A DNA stretch of 64,000 bases, taken from assembly GCF_023716485.1 (NCBI RefSeq), contig NZ_CP092418.1:2215001-2279000 (forward strand). The letters are read 5' to 3'. The number at the start of each line of letters is the position of its first letter. Position 1 is the stretch's first letter. The stretch comes from Microbulbifer variabilis. Lineage in GTDB: Bacteria > Pseudomonadota > Gammaproteobacteria > Pseudomonadales > Cellvibrionaceae. The translations under genes and the position numbers were made by a program. This document shows, in pieces, positions 18,026 to 27,885 of the stretch. The notes beneath the pieces are model-generated. The model was given only the letters and a program-made list of their open reading frames with translations. It had not been told where the DNA came from and ran no database searches.

Positions 18026-18457
18026 ATGACCCCAAAAGAGTTCAATCTCCAAGAGTTGGTGTGTTTTGCCTTATATTCGACAGCGAACTCTATGGTGCGT
18101 GAATACAGGCCGGAGCTTGATCAGTTTGATCTTACCTACCCGCAGTTTCTGGTGATGATGAGCCTTTGGAATGAAGACTCTATTTTTATCAAAGAGCTAA
18201 GCCATCAGACTTACCTGGATGCAGGCACCTTGACTCAAGTTCTGAAACGCCTAGAGGCTAAAGGGTTTATCGAGAGGCAAAAGTCCAGCGTGGACGAGCG
18301 GGCAAAAGTGATTGTCCTCACCCAAAAAGGGTGCGATCTAAAGCAGAAAACCTCTCATATACTTGAAGATATGGCCTGCAAGGTCAGATTAACGGCTGAA
18401 GAGCAACAGGACTTGACCTCACTGTGTCATAAAATTTTATCCCGGCTGAAAAAATAG
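18026..18457 (+). CDS. MarR-family regulator, OhrR type
   Basis: A 143-residue winged-helix dimeric repressor. The N-terminus NLQELVCFALYSTANSMVREYRPELDQFDLTYPQFLVMM resembles OhrR closely. Cys13 occupies the position of the peroxide-sensing cysteine in the LCFALY motif. The DNA-binding helix is in DAGTLTQVLKRLEAKGFIERQ with the wing DERAKVIVLT. It would sense organic hydroperoxides (family knowledge) and repress itself and the divergent cupin gene through the dyad between them. The usual partner, an Ohr peroxidase, is not seen in this window. Confidence 0.85.
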   Translation: MTPKEFNLQELVCFALYSTANSMVREYRPELDQFDLTYPQFLVMMSLWNEDSIFIKELSHQTYLDAGTLTQVLKRLEAKGFIERQKSSVDERAKVIVLTQKGCDLKQKTSHILEDMACKVRLTAEEQQDLTSLCHKILSRLKK

Positions 18458-18494
18458 GGTTGGACCTTATTCAATCGTCCATCACTTTGGTTTG

Positions 18495-18866
18495 TTATTT
18501 ACGATTTTTTAATAACTCTTTGGCTTTGTTTGGAACTGACTCATAACTTGGGTATTCAGGAGCCCTTGATGCACAAAGACTCAGTAGCTTTATCGCTTCC
18601 TTTTTCTGATTGACTTTAAGGTAAGCTATCGCTAGAGAAAGTTGTGCATCTGGTAGGCAGTAGTGGGGCTTTAGATCAATGGCTCTTTTTAAAACCGCTA
18701 TAGATTGTTTCCAATGATTTAATTCTTGGAGGCACATACCATAAGCGATGTAATATCTTGGGTCATTAGATGAGGCCGTTAACTGTGCATAAAGCTGAAG
18801 AGCTTGAGAAAGCTTCCCAGAAGTTTGGAGCTCACAAGCCCTGCGATAGCTTTTATCTCTGTCCAT
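18495..18866 (-). CDS. tetratricopeptide-repeat protein
   Basis: A 123-residue protein made mostly of TPR-like helical hairpins: SYRRACELQTSGKLSQALQLYAQLTASSNDPRYYIAYGMCLQELNHWKQSIAVLKRAIDLKPH, then a third repeat. No signal peptide. It starts 16 bp after the end of the PBP1C gene on the same strand and could be translated from its message; TPR proteins act as adaptors, so a role with the penicillin-binding protein is possible but unproven. Confidence 0.75.
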   Translation of the reverse strand: MDRDKSYRRACELQTSGKLSQALQLYAQLTASSNDPRYYIAYGMCLQELNHWKQSIAVLKRAIDLKPHYCLPDAQLSLAIAYLKVNQKKEAIKLLSLCASRAPEYPSYESVPNKAKELLKNRK

Positions 18867-18882
18867 ATTGATAGTGCTAAAT

Positions 18883-21249
18883 TTAATCGTTAATTCCTAC
18901 ATATATTTCAATCCGATCCACATTCCCGCTCTCATCCAACACTGCAATTTGATGCTGCCCACTCTGTGGTGAGAGTGCAAAATTTTGAGTGCCCAATGTT
19001 TCATCCTTTGGTTCGCCGTTGATAAACCAGTAGCGTTTCCCTTGTCCTCCTATCGCGCTGAGATTTATACGTGGTAAAGGAGCGCTGTTACCGGTAGGAA
19101 GGTATTGGTTACCATTGATGGCACCGACAATTTTCAGTGGGGTACCCGTAGTTGCGGTTGGGGCGTTACATTCGGGCGCTGTCGGTGGGATTTGTTGGTT
19201 CCGAGTTTGGTTGGTGGGCAACCAGGACTCCAGCTCCTTTGGCCACAGGGCAAGGCTTCTCTTTGTAGCAGAGGAGTCCATACAGCTGGGTTTTACCCGC
19301 AAGCCCTGTTGGTTGGCAAAGAAGTGGTAAGTTTGTGCAGCACGTAAAGGTTCTCCTTTTGGGGGGAGGGTTCGGGGCGCCCGGCCCTTGATAAGCCAGG
19401 CATTGCGCAGTTGGTGGCACAGTTCATCTTCGGTTAACGACTTCTGGCCTCCTAACGGCCAGCAGATTTCTGTTTGGATTATTGATTCGGGTCTTGCCAG
19501 GCGTTGCTGCTTGTTACCTGGTAGAGATGAAATCACTGCGTTTAACAATGGCGTTGCACTGATGGAGCCGTAGTAGCCGGGGAGGGGGGTGCTGTCTGGG
19601 CGACCTACCCAAATTCCTACGGTATAGCTGGGGGTTACACCGATCGCCCAAGCATCGCGGTAGCCGTAACTAGTGCCTGTTTTCCAGGCAATATCTGCTT
19701 TGCTTTGCCTTACTAGATTGCGCCAGCGGCGTGAGCCACCACTGTTGGAAGCCAGCATCTCAAATGTGATCCAGGCGGCCTCTGCAGACATCAGGTACCG
19801 CTCTCGCAGTGGAGTTTCGGGTAAATAGCGGGGTGCTGCGGATAGCCCGCCGCGTGCTAGGGCTGCATAAAGTCCGGTGAGTTGGTCCAGGCGGGTGCCA
19901 GCGCCACCTAAAATCATGGCTAGATTAGGTTTGCCGCCGCTGGGGAATTGCAGTGAGAGGCCGGCATTTTCCAGTGTCGCTGCGAATCGGCCGGGGCCGT
20001 AGTGCTCCAGCAATTGCACGGCTGGGACATTGAGAGAGCGCTGCAAAGCGGCAGTAGCACTGACCGGGCCGGAAAAACCTCGATGGAAATTTTCTGGGCG
20101 GTAATCTCCATAAATGCGCGGTGCATCACTGAGCAAGGAGGCGCTGTGGATAAGGTCTCCATCGATTGCCAGTCCATACAGAAATGGTTTGAGAGTAGAG
20201 CCGGGCGAGCGCGTGGCTCTCGCCATATCTACATAGCCATATCGACGTCTGTCACCGAAATGAGAGGCTCCCACATAGGCGCGTACAGATAAGTCGGAAT
20301 TCTCCAGTACTATAACGGCGGCAGAAGTTTTCTGCGGATAGCTCTCCATATAATCGCGCAGATAGTCCTCCAGTCCACGCTGAATATTGCCGTCAATGGT
20401 GGTGATAATCACCTCTTGATCACCGATGCTTTCTACCAGCCAGCGGGATAAATGAGGGGCATTCTGTGGAAATTCCAGACGCTCCGCATAAACGTTTTCT
20501 AGCTGCGCGCGCTCGACCTCGTTTGCGCTCCAAACGCCGTAGACCTGTAACCGGGTCAGAACTTTATCCCGAGCTTTTTGTGCTCGATTTGGGTACCTGT
20601 CCGGTCGCAAGCGACTGGGCGCTTGGGGTAATACTGCCAGGAGTGCCGCTTCGGCGTGGGTGAGATCAGCGGAGGATTTACGCAGGTATAAACGGCTGGC
20701 GGCTTCCACGCCTTCAATATTGCCGCCGTAAGGTGCCAGATTGAGGTAGAGATCGAGAATTTCCTGCTTGCTGAAATGCCATTCCAATTGCAGGGCGCGC
20801 AACATTTGTTTGGTCTTACCGATTAAAGTCCTGTGATGTGGATCTAGCAGGCGCGCTACCTGCATGGTCAGGGTGGAGCCACCGGAGACCACATGCCCAT
20901 TGCGAAGGTATTGGCTGGCCGCCCGAACGAGCGCAAAGGGATTGATACCTGGGTGCTGATAAAAATAGCGATCCTCATAGGTGAGTAGTGCCTCGATAAA
21001 TCGTGGCGCTACTTCATCTTGCGTGATGGGGTAACGCCACACGCCGCGATTATCAGCGAAGAAACGCAGTGGCTTACCATGGCGATCAGCCACTACCCGC
21101 GCAAAACCATGTGTTTCAGGCAAAGGTGGGGGGAAAATAGTATCCAGGGCCAACAATGTGACTAAAAGAAAGAAAGGTGAGATCAGCAGCACGCGAAACA
21201 TGCGGCTGCTGTTTTTCCATCGAGCTATTAGTGTGGCTAACAGTTTCAA
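18883..21249 (-). CDS. pbpC: penicillin-binding protein 1C
   Basis: A 788-residue bifunctional class A penicillin-binding protein anchored by one N-terminal membrane helix (about 18-38). The glycosyltransferase domain (about 45-225) contains the catalytic Glu92 in TYEDRYFYQHPG and GGSTLTMQVARLL. The transpeptidase domain holds SxxK at Ser351-Lys354 (PGSTLKP), SLN in QRSLNVPA and KTGTS. A C-terminal BiPBP_C domain follows (about 690-785). It polymerises and crosslinks peptidoglycan in the periplasm. It overlaps the alpha-2-macroglobulin gene by 4 bp, the conserved pairing seen in E. coli (yfhM-pbpC). Confidence 0.95.
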   Translation of the reverse strand: MKLLATLIARWKNSSRMFRVLLISPFFLLVTLLALDTIFPPPLPETHGFARVVADRHGKPLRFFADNRGVWRYPITQDEVAPRFIEALLTYEDRYFYQHPGINPFALVRAASQYLRNGHVVSGGSTLTMQVARLLDPHHRTLIGKTKQMLRALQLEWHFSKQEILDLYLNLAPYGGNIEGVEAASRLYLRKSSADLTHAEAALLAVLPQAPSRLRPDRYPNRAQKARDKVLTRLQVYGVWSANEVERAQLENVYAERLEFPQNAPHLSRWLVESIGDQEVIITTIDGNIQRGLEDYLRDYMESYPQKTSAAVIVLENSDLSVRAYVGASHFGDRRRYGYVDMARATRSPGSTLKPFLYGLAIDGDLIHSASLLSDAPRIYGDYRPENFHRGFSGPVSATAALQRSLNVPAVQLLEHYGPGRFAATLENAGLSLQFPSGGKPNLAMILGGAGTRLDQLTGLYAALARGGLSAAPRYLPETPLRERYLMSAEAAWITFEMLASNSGGSRRWRNLVRQSKADIAWKTGTSYGYRDAWAIGVTPSYTVGIWVGRPDSTPLPGYYGSISATPLLNAVISSLPGNKQQRLARPESIIQTEICWPLGGQKSLTEDELCHQLRNAWLIKGRAPRTLPPKGEPLRAAQTYHFFANQQGLRVKPSCMDSSATKRSLALWPKELESWLPTNQTRNQQIPPTAPECNAPTATTGTPLKIVGAINGNQYLPTGNSAPLPRINLSAIGGQGKRYWFINGEPKDETLGTQNFALSPQSGQHQIAVLDESGNVDRIEIYVGIND

Positions 21250-24200
21250 TGCTTGCCGATTACCTGTACTTGCGCCATTGGGTTCTTGCCAATGGAAAAG
21301 CGTTCAGGGTTATACATATCCTCCACAAAGGGAGGTGGTACCTGGTAGTGACCGGGAGTTACTGCTCGGGCGATATAAAAGAGGTTGGTGGGTTTCCACT
21401 CAGATTGATCCAAGGCTGCCACAAATCGATCATCGCGGAATTCCATGTGTTGTATATTGTCCTGGTCGTCCTGCCATTGGGCGATACTCTTACCGTCGAA
21501 TTCAAGCTCATCCACTTTGACACTATCGGCGAGGTTCTGGTTTTCCAGCTCAAACCCTGCGGGCAGCAGGTCTACTGCGAGAAGATCGGGCAGGCGTCGG
21601 TCCGCGTCGATTTGCAGGCGCACCAGATAGAGTTCACCTTCCCGCACCTGAGTTGGTACTACACTTGAACCATCCAGATTATGGTAGCTGCGCGTGATTT
21701 TAACGCCTTTATCCATCACCTCTGTAGGTACCTGTTTGCTGTAGCCATTAATGGTAATAGCAGCGAAGAGTTTTTCTATTTGGCTGGTTACCTCAAATAC
21801 CTCTGCAGCTTCACGACCACGGAAAAGAGTATTGTGCGGATTATCATCATTCACTTCCCGTAAACCATCAATGGTTTTTAATAAAGCAGACCAATTTTCA
21901 CCGCCATTAAGCTGTAACTGAACGCCGGCCATAAATATACTGCCTCGTTCCTGCGTGCTTAGGTACTCCCGTTCACGGAGCAGATTCACCATTTCAAACA
22001 GCATCTCTTCGGCTTTGTCGGTAGCCAAATTATGCTCCAGCAATAGGGAGATCATCTGCGCAGTATCGCGCAGGTTAGAGCCATAATCGCCGTAGTAACT
22101 AAGGCGCTTGCGCTCAATGGAAAGGGCTTTTTGTAAGGCCTCTTGAGACAGGGTGTTATCGCCCATGGCCTGGAGAGCAATTGCCATATGTAACTGTGGT
22201 AGAGGGGATCGGGTTAAGTCAGCACCGCTTTCGTAAAGGCTGCGCAATTGGCCGAGCGAGATTTTTTGCACACGGGATAGCACATAGGCGGCATAGGAGC
22301 GGGCAGCATAAGCGTAAAAGTCAGGGTCACTACTATAGCGCTGTTGATAAAAACTCCCGCGCTCGCGGGCATATTCCTGCAGACGCTTGAGGGTGGACTC
22401 CAGGCGTGTGTTATCGAACACAATACCTTGATCACGAGCGCGCAGAAGTAAGTCGGCCACATAAGCGGTGAGCCATTGGTTCTCTGCTGATTCCGCACTC
22501 CACAGGCCAAAACCGCCGTTGCTTTTTTGCATACTGAAGATACGTTCGATACCTGCATCAATACGTCTCGCACGCTCGATTTCGTCCAGGGGTTCGATGC
22601 CCAATTTTTGTTGCTGTAGCGGCGTTGCCATCACCAGTGGATAAACACGGCTGGAAGTTTGCTCCAAGCAGCCATAGGGATAGCGAAGCAAATTTGCTAG
22701 GTGGTCCTGAAGTTGCAATTGCGGGCGGCTATCCAGGGATACTAATGTTTGTACCGTGTCCGGCATCAGAGAATCCAGGAAAGCCTTATCCGGGCTGAAA
22801 CTCTCATCCTGCTCTAGAAGACGGCGCTGGGTGTGCGTGGTGGCGGGCCAGGCTGGGCGAACACCCAGGCGCCACTGGCGTTCGATGGTGATATTCTGGC
22901 CATCTTCATCTATTGCACCATTTACTATCAGTTGGAATTCCGCTTCACCAGTGGCGTTTTTGGCAGTAATTGGGAAGCGCAAAGTCTTGCGTTCGCCATC
23001 GGCCAGTTCTAACAAACGCTCCCTCATTTTCATGTCTACTGCACCGACAGATTGCATTTCCACCGTTAGTTTTTGCCTACGGCCACTCAGATTATTGAGG
23101 TCCAGCGCCAGCGTGCTGCTATCCCCGGGAGCCATAAAGCGGGGTAGGGCAGCTTGGGTCACCAATGGAGAGGCTACTGTTAGTTCTCCTTCAGTGCTGC
23201 CGAACCCCTCATTACTAAATGTCACCGCCATTAGGCGCAGGCTGCCATTGAATTCTGGCAGTTGAAGGGAAACTTTCGCTTTGCCTTGCTGATCGAATTT
23301 CACTGGCCCGGAAAATAGCGAAACGATCTGCACATCGGAATTGGGCTCTTCTCCACCACGCGCCAGTTCAGCATCTCCACCGAAACGTTGCTCCAACAGC
23401 TTGCCATTACCAGACTCAATAATTCGGTGATAGATATCGCGGACATCAACACTGTAGCGGCGCTGGCCGAAAAAGGCTTCAAAGGGATCTGGTGTTTCAA
23501 AGCGGGTGATATTGAGCACGCCCACATCTACCGCTGCCAAGGTGGTCCAGGCTGCGCCGCCATTTTTGCCGATGGAGTCCAGGTCCGTGATTACGGTGAC
23601 TTCTATCTCTGAGCCGGGCAGGGCGCGTGCCGGGGCTTCCAGGCGCACAGGCAAGCGTCGAGCTTCCCGGTCCAGTGGCAAATGAGCCAGTCCGAAAGCG
23701 CGATTAGGGGCGATACGCTCATTCTTATCGGCCGGGCGTAGTGCAGTTACGGAAATATAGGTATCGTGACTGTCCCAGTCTGCTGAAATGGGAATTTCAA
23801 CTTTGGTGCCCGATTTCTCTACCGATACACGCTCGGACCACAGCAATCGATCGCTCTCTACCAACACCAGCGCTTCACCGTCTGCCGGTGGCACTATAGT
23901 GAGCTGTGCTAAATCTCCAGGTGCGTATTTGGGTTTATCTAAAGATAAAGCCACGGTATCCGGGCGGGCTGCCTGGCCTTTCGCTACTTGGTCCTTACGC
24001 CACCAGTAATACCAGTCGCGCCCAGCATGGAAGCGCAGGCTGCTGGTGGCTCCGCTATTAGTATCGGTAATTTCCAGACGGTAGTGGCCATATTCGACTG
24101 GTACCGTGAGCTTTAGGGGAGTCTCTTCATTAAAATGCAGTTGGCGGCTGAAAGATTCGAACTCGGCAGTGGAGTATTCATAGTGCCAACCCTGGTTAGC

Positions 24201-26372
24201 GGAGTACTCCCAAAAATATTGACGATCCTCTGAGATTAATACCGCATTGAGGTTGCGACCTATGACGGGTTCACCCAGTGCATCGGCTACAACAATTTCG
24301 AATTCCGGTCGGCTATTGGCCGAGGGGTTCTCCTTGCCAAAGTTAGGGCGAATGCCGACTACTGGATGCTCGGGCCAAACCAGAACGGGATGTTGCCGAG
24401 TTACGGGGCGGCCGCCGGACTCGAACAGGCTTGAAACCAGATTAATTTTCAGGGGGCTCTTCGCGTGATTCCAACGGGATCGCAGCGGTAATTTGCCAAG
24501 CCCTTCAGCATCCAGCTCAATGGTGGATGCATTAAACTGGCGCGCGGGCAATCGCTCAGTGGCGTCCCCAAACAAAAACCCTTTCCATTGAGGGAAGGGT
24601 TCCCGGTAGTGGCTGACTTGTACTAGAGTTTCCAAGCGGTTGTTGGCGGCCGGAGCACCGTACAGATAGCTACCTTCAACTTCCAGTTCCAAGGCTTTAT
24701 CGTGCCCCTGAACCAGGCTGCGCTCTTCACCATCCTGTAATACCAGCTTCATACGTTCCGGTAGAAACTCCTCCACCTTGAATGGGTAGCGCACTTTGCG
24801 TCCATCGGTCAATTCGACATCCAGGCGCCAGTCACCCGTCGGAGCATTTTGAGGTAGGGGAAGCAGCTTCTCGTAGTATCCCGGCGCGCTGGCGTGCCAA
24901 GTGAAAGTACGGGCACTGGTGTTATCGGGTTTAATCAAGTCCGCCTTGATCGGCAGGTCTTTTAAATAGCGCCCGTCGTAATTGCGTAGCAGGCCGCTAA
25001 CTTGTATGGATTCTGTGGGACGGTACAAATCCCGGGGACCATAGATAAAGAACTCCATCGGCCTGGAAGGGCGTTGGCCCAGCTTGAAGTCCGACAGGTC
25101 CAGCGCCGGTTCGCGCAAGTCTAACAGAGAGAAATGGCCTGTATCTGGGTCTCGCGCAACAAAGAAGCGCTGGGAGTCCTCCTGCTCCTGGCTGAGCAGA
25201 AAACGAACATGCCCTTCTTTGGAGGTCGTCTGCTGCTTGATCAGTCCTCCTTTGTTATCCAGTAGCTCCACCTGGATGCCTTTCAATGCTTGACCCTCAT
25301 CCAGAGAGGAAACATAGAGGTCAACGCTTTCCGGGTAGTAACGGGCATGTAAACCCAAGTTGGAAATAGAAAAGTGGGTGACATCGAAAAGGTTGGTGTT
25401 GTACACACCGGCCGGTTGCATGACTGCAACATAAATGCCTGGCTGCTTTAGAGGCTCAATATGGCCGATGGAGAGATCGAAATCCCGTTGAACATATTTT
25501 TCCTGGGTAAGATCAAAATGTGCACTGTAGATTAATTCGGCAACATTGTTCAGTGCTCTTAGCTGGTAGTAGTACCTCAGGGACTGATTGTTGACCAGGC
25601 TAAGGAAGGCGGAATAGTGTTCAGGCTTCACTCTGTGAAAATGGATTTGCACTGCTTCAATGCTGACGGCAGTCACTGGCAAGCCAGGTGTTACCGTAAC
25701 TGGAAATATACTGCCGTTACTGGAGAAGCTGATACTGGGTTCGATACGCCGAGTGTGAACAGTTTCCTTCTTTAACTTTCGTAACTCGAATCCATCCTTA
25801 CTGGGCAGGCCGGGGTGTATCGCTACACTGTAGCGTGTATTTGGTTCGATGTTGGTGAAGTAAAGGATCTTTTGGTTGTCAGATAAAACCCAGCCCCCAT
25901 CGACATCTTCACCATTTTCCTGGGTGAGGGTTAGGTAGGAACCAAAATGGGCATTCCCCAGCAGTGGCTCAGAAAAGATCACCGCAATAGCTCGCGCATC
26001 TTTGTAGACCCGCTCACCTATATGGAGCACCGTAAGAGCACTTTCCGTTGAATCCGCAACCAGCGGCATCGTGTCGTTGTTGGAAGTAGCAGCCTGCGAA
26101 GGAGCTTCTTCACTGAACTTGCTTAGGGGTTTGGTATCGGAAGTTGTTGATCCAGTCTCACTACTAGCCTCTTTAACACTAGCCTTTGGGGCAGAGACTA
26201 ATGGGGGTGTTTCTTCCTTTGAATTTTCATCACCGCTTTTGAGTGCCCCATGGGTAGATGCCTTTTTAGTAGAGGGCTCGCTCAGCTTTTCTGGCTTCTC
26301 AGGCGTGCAGGCTATAGCAACAAGACAGAGAAGAATGACCGCAATCCAACGCGGTAAGCGGTGAGGGAACAT
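21246..26372 (-). CDS. bacterial alpha-2-macroglobulin lipoprotein
   Basis: A 1708-residue YfhM-type alpha-2-macroglobulin. It has a lipoprotein signal peptide (lipobox VAIAC), a low-complexity linker, and a long series of macroglobulin domains. The thioester motif CLEQ (Cys1235, in YPYGCLEQTSSR) and a following alpha/alpha toroid complete the thioester domain. Such proteins trap attacking proteases in the periplasm, while the co-encoded PBP1C is thought to repair the peptidoglycan damage. The intact CLEQ distinguishes it from the shorter YfaS-type members that lack it. Its stop overlaps the PBP1C start by 4 bp. Confidence 0.95.
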   Translation of the reverse strand: MFPHRLPRWIAVILLCLVAIACTPEKPEKLSEPSTKKASTHGALKSGDENSKEETPPLVSAPKASVKEASSETGSTTSDTKPLSKFSEEAPSQAATSNNDTMPLVADSTESALTVLHIGERVYKDARAIAVIFSEPLLGNAHFGSYLTLTQENGEDVDGGWVLSDNQKILYFTNIEPNTRYSVAIHPGLPSKDGFELRKLKKETVHTRRIEPSISFSSNGSIFPVTVTPGLPVTAVSIEAVQIHFHRVKPEHYSAFLSLVNNQSLRYYYQLRALNNVAELIYSAHFDLTQEKYVQRDFDLSIGHIEPLKQPGIYVAVMQPAGVYNTNLFDVTHFSISNLGLHARYYPESVDLYVSSLDEGQALKGIQVELLDNKGGLIKQQTTSKEGHVRFLLSQEQEDSQRFFVARDPDTGHFSLLDLREPALDLSDFKLGQRPSRPMEFFIYGPRDLYRPTESIQVSGLLRNYDGRYLKDLPIKADLIKPDNTSARTFTWHASAPGYYEKLLPLPQNAPTGDWRLDVELTDGRKVRYPFKVEEFLPERMKLVLQDGEERSLVQGHDKALELEVEGSYLYGAPAANNRLETLVQVSHYREPFPQWKGFLFGDATERLPARQFNASTIELDAEGLGKLPLRSRWNHAKSPLKINLVSSLFESGGRPVTRQHPVLVWPEHPVVGIRPNFGKENPSANSRPEFEIVVADALGEPVIGRNLNAVLISEDRQYFWEYSANQGWHYEYSTAEFESFSRQLHFNEETPLKLTVPVEYGHYRLEITDTNSGATSSLRFHAGRDWYYWWRKDQVAKGQAARPDTVALSLDKPKYAPGDLAQLTIVPPADGEALVLVESDRLLWSERVSVEKSGTKVEIPISADWDSHDTYISVTALRPADKNERIAPNRAFGLAHLPLDREARRLPVRLEAPARALPGSEIEVTVITDLDSIGKNGGAAWTTLAAVDVGVLNITRFETPDPFEAFFGQRRYSVDVRDIYHRIIESGNGKLLEQRFGGDAELARGGEEPNSDVQIVSLFSGPVKFDQQGKAKVSLQLPEFNGSLRLMAVTFSNEGFGSTEGELTVASPLVTQAALPRFMAPGDSSTLALDLNNLSGRRQKLTVEMQSVGAVDMKMRERLLELADGERKTLRFPITAKNATGEAEFQLIVNGAIDEDGQNITIERQWRLGVRPAWPATTHTQRRLLEQDESFSPDKAFLDSLMPDTVQTLVSLDSRPQLQLQDHLANLLRYPYGCLEQTSSRVYPLVMATPLQQQKLGIEPLDEIERARRIDAGIERIFSMQKSNGGFGLWSAESAENQWLTAYVADLLLRARDQGIVFDNTRLESTLKRLQEYARERGSFYQQRYSSDPDFYAYAARSYAAYVLSRVQKISLGQLRSLYESGADLTRSPLPQLHMAIALQAMGDNTLSQEALQKALSIERKRLSYYGDYGSNLRDTAQMISLLLEHNLATDKAEEMLFEMVNLLREREYLSTQERGSIFMAGVQLQLNGGENWSALLKTIDGLREVNDDNPHNTLFRGREAAEVFEVTSQIEKLFAAITINGYSKQVPTEVMDKGVKITRSYHNLDGSSVVPTQVREGELYLVRLQIDADRRLPDLLAVDLLPAGFELENQNLADSVKVDELEFDGKSIAQWQDDQDNIQHMEFRDDRFVAALDQSEWKPTNLFYIARAVTPGHYQVPPPFVEDMYNPERFSIGKNPMAQVQVIGKH

Positions 26373-26641
26373 GGATATTTCCTAGTTGGTAAAGAAAGTG
26401 GCGGACAATTTAGTTGGTCTTGAACGTTGTCTCAAGCTTTCGTATTGCTCAATGTGAGTTAGTAAGGGTATTGAGCTTGGAAATGAGTATTAGCGAAGGT
26501 TGGATAAGGAGCCAAGGAGATATCGGCAATAGGAGAATATGGTTCGTTATTGCTAAAAGAAGTCGCGCAAGTAGGGTCGCTTAGGCTCGACTAAACTGCC
26601 AACACGTCTTTGCCTAGGTAGAAATAACAAGATACTAATTA

Positions 26642-26857
26642 TTAGACTGACTTTCTCTTGCGTTTGAACAGTTTTACCCAAAAGATCCCCTCAAAAACAA
26701 CACCCAAAGCGAGAAAAAAGGCCCCGCCAACAGGCACACCAAATACATAGCAGGCAATGGCTGCTAGTAAGAATAGTAGGGCGACGGTGATCCTCTTCAA
26801 TTTGGTGCTCCTTTTTGTTTTGTGTGTGGGCACAGGCTCAAGCTTGGCACACTTCAA
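26642..26857 (-). CDS. small membrane protein, function unknown
   Basis: A 71-residue protein with basic ends and two hydrophobic segments (about 24-42 and 45-62: ALLFLLAAIACYVFG, GGAFFLALGVVFEGIFWVKLF). No known family recognised. Its start overlaps the stop of the next upstream gene by 4 bp, an ATGA coupling that supports both as real genes of one operon. Confidence 0.55.
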   Translation of the reverse strand: MKCAKLEPVPTHKTKRSTKLKRITVALLFLLAAIACYVFGVPVGGAFFLALGVVFEGIFWVKLFKRKRKSV

Positions 26858-27243
26858 AGACTATACTGAATGCCAGACCGAAACCCAACATAAATAATGC
26901 TTAGGCAGAGAACTGCAGAGCAGAATGCTAAAGGTAGATAGAGTTTGTGGGAACCATGTTTGATTCTATTAACTGTGACCAATACGAATGAGCCTAAGGC
27001 CAGGAGAGTCGATAGACACAGCGCCATGAAGATGACTCGAACTTCTGTAATACCGCCATTGCCAGCAACTAAAGTCGGTTCTGGATAAATTAGGTCTGTC
27101 TGCCCGACAGATACCATAGCTGAAACACTTCTGGCTAGAAACAACTCGTTACCATCTAGGCCTAGCCAGTATTCCATAGTGGCAATAAGAATTGATATTG
27201 AGCTTGCTATAAGGCAAAGACAGATTTTTGAAACAGTCATCAT
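26854..27243 (-). CDS. membrane protein, function unknown
   Basis: A 129-residue protein with three hydrophobic segments: a first at residues 5-25 (CLCLIASSISILIATM), a second about 71-93 and a third about 103-122. The segment between the first two (about 27-66) is probably periplasmic. No family recognised. It overlaps the downstream 71-residue membrane protein gene by 4 bp. The two may form a small membrane complex (inference only). Confidence 0.55.
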   Translation of the reverse strand: MMTVSKICLCLIASSISILIATMEYWLGLDGNELFLARSVSAMVSVGQTDLIYPEPTLVAGNGGITEVRVIFMALCLSTLLALGSFVLVTVNRIKHGSHKLYLPLAFCSAVLCLSIIYVGFRSGIQYSL

Positions 27244-27379
27244 TTTTTATGGTATTCGCTGCAATTTTTTCTAGCACTTAGCCTGTTAAACTTATGGGGA
27301 TATTTTTTATAAATAAGAACTTCTTAAGAAGTAGTATCTATTTGTGTGGGAAGCCCACAGGGTATTTTTAATGTCTAGT

Positions 27380-27841
27380 TCATTTTTTGTTAAAATGTCT
27401 TTTCGTATCATGGTACTGCCAGAGAACGTTAATAATCTTCCAGTCATTTTTTTCATTCTTATATAAGTGCATATAATCAATCCAATCATCGACTGTAAGC
27501 TTTACCGAGGCTACCCGGTTATCAATATCAAGTATGTTGATGTCAACCCTGGGGGACTCTGTAAATTTATCGCCTTCCTTATTGTAGTTTTCGGCCAACC
27601 AAACCATGGTTTCATAGTCTGTCTCCATGATGAATTCTGAGCCGTCTTTGGATTTCCAGTAGGTTCGCTTGGCTAGTTTCGTATCTAAACCTCTTTCCAT
27701 TAGGCTTGGTTCAACTTTTTGTTGTGATTCAATGTAATCGAGTACGGCTCTGCGTATTTTGGTGTTGTCCTCAGCGGAATTGGCATATACATATGAATTT
27801 AAAAAAGTTAACAGGATTAAAGGTATTAATTTGTACATCAT
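27380..27841 (-). CDS. exported SnoaL/lumazine-binding-like (NTF2-fold) protein
   Basis: A 153-residue secreted protein: signal peptide ending YVYANS, then an NTF2-like fold resembling the putative lumazine-binding family. The family pattern is seen as IRRAVLDYIESQQKVEPSLMERGLDTKLAKR at the start and NRVASVKLTVDDWIDYMHLYKNEKNDWKIINVLWQYH at the end. Such domains bind small ligands or act as simple enzymes; the function here is unknown. It follows the trypsin-like protease gene by 44 bp and is probably co-transcribed with it. Confidence 0.7.
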   Translation of the reverse strand: MMYKLIPLILLTFLNSYVYANSAEDNTKIRRAVLDYIESQQKVEPSLMERGLDTKLAKRTYWKSKDGSEFIMETDYETMVWLAENYNKEGDKFTESPRVDINILDIDNRVASVKLTVDDWIDYMHLYKNEKNDWKIINVLWQYHDTKRHFNKK

Positions 27842-27885
27842 ATTTCCTTGGATAACTCTTGTTGTGGGGTTTGTAGAATAACGGT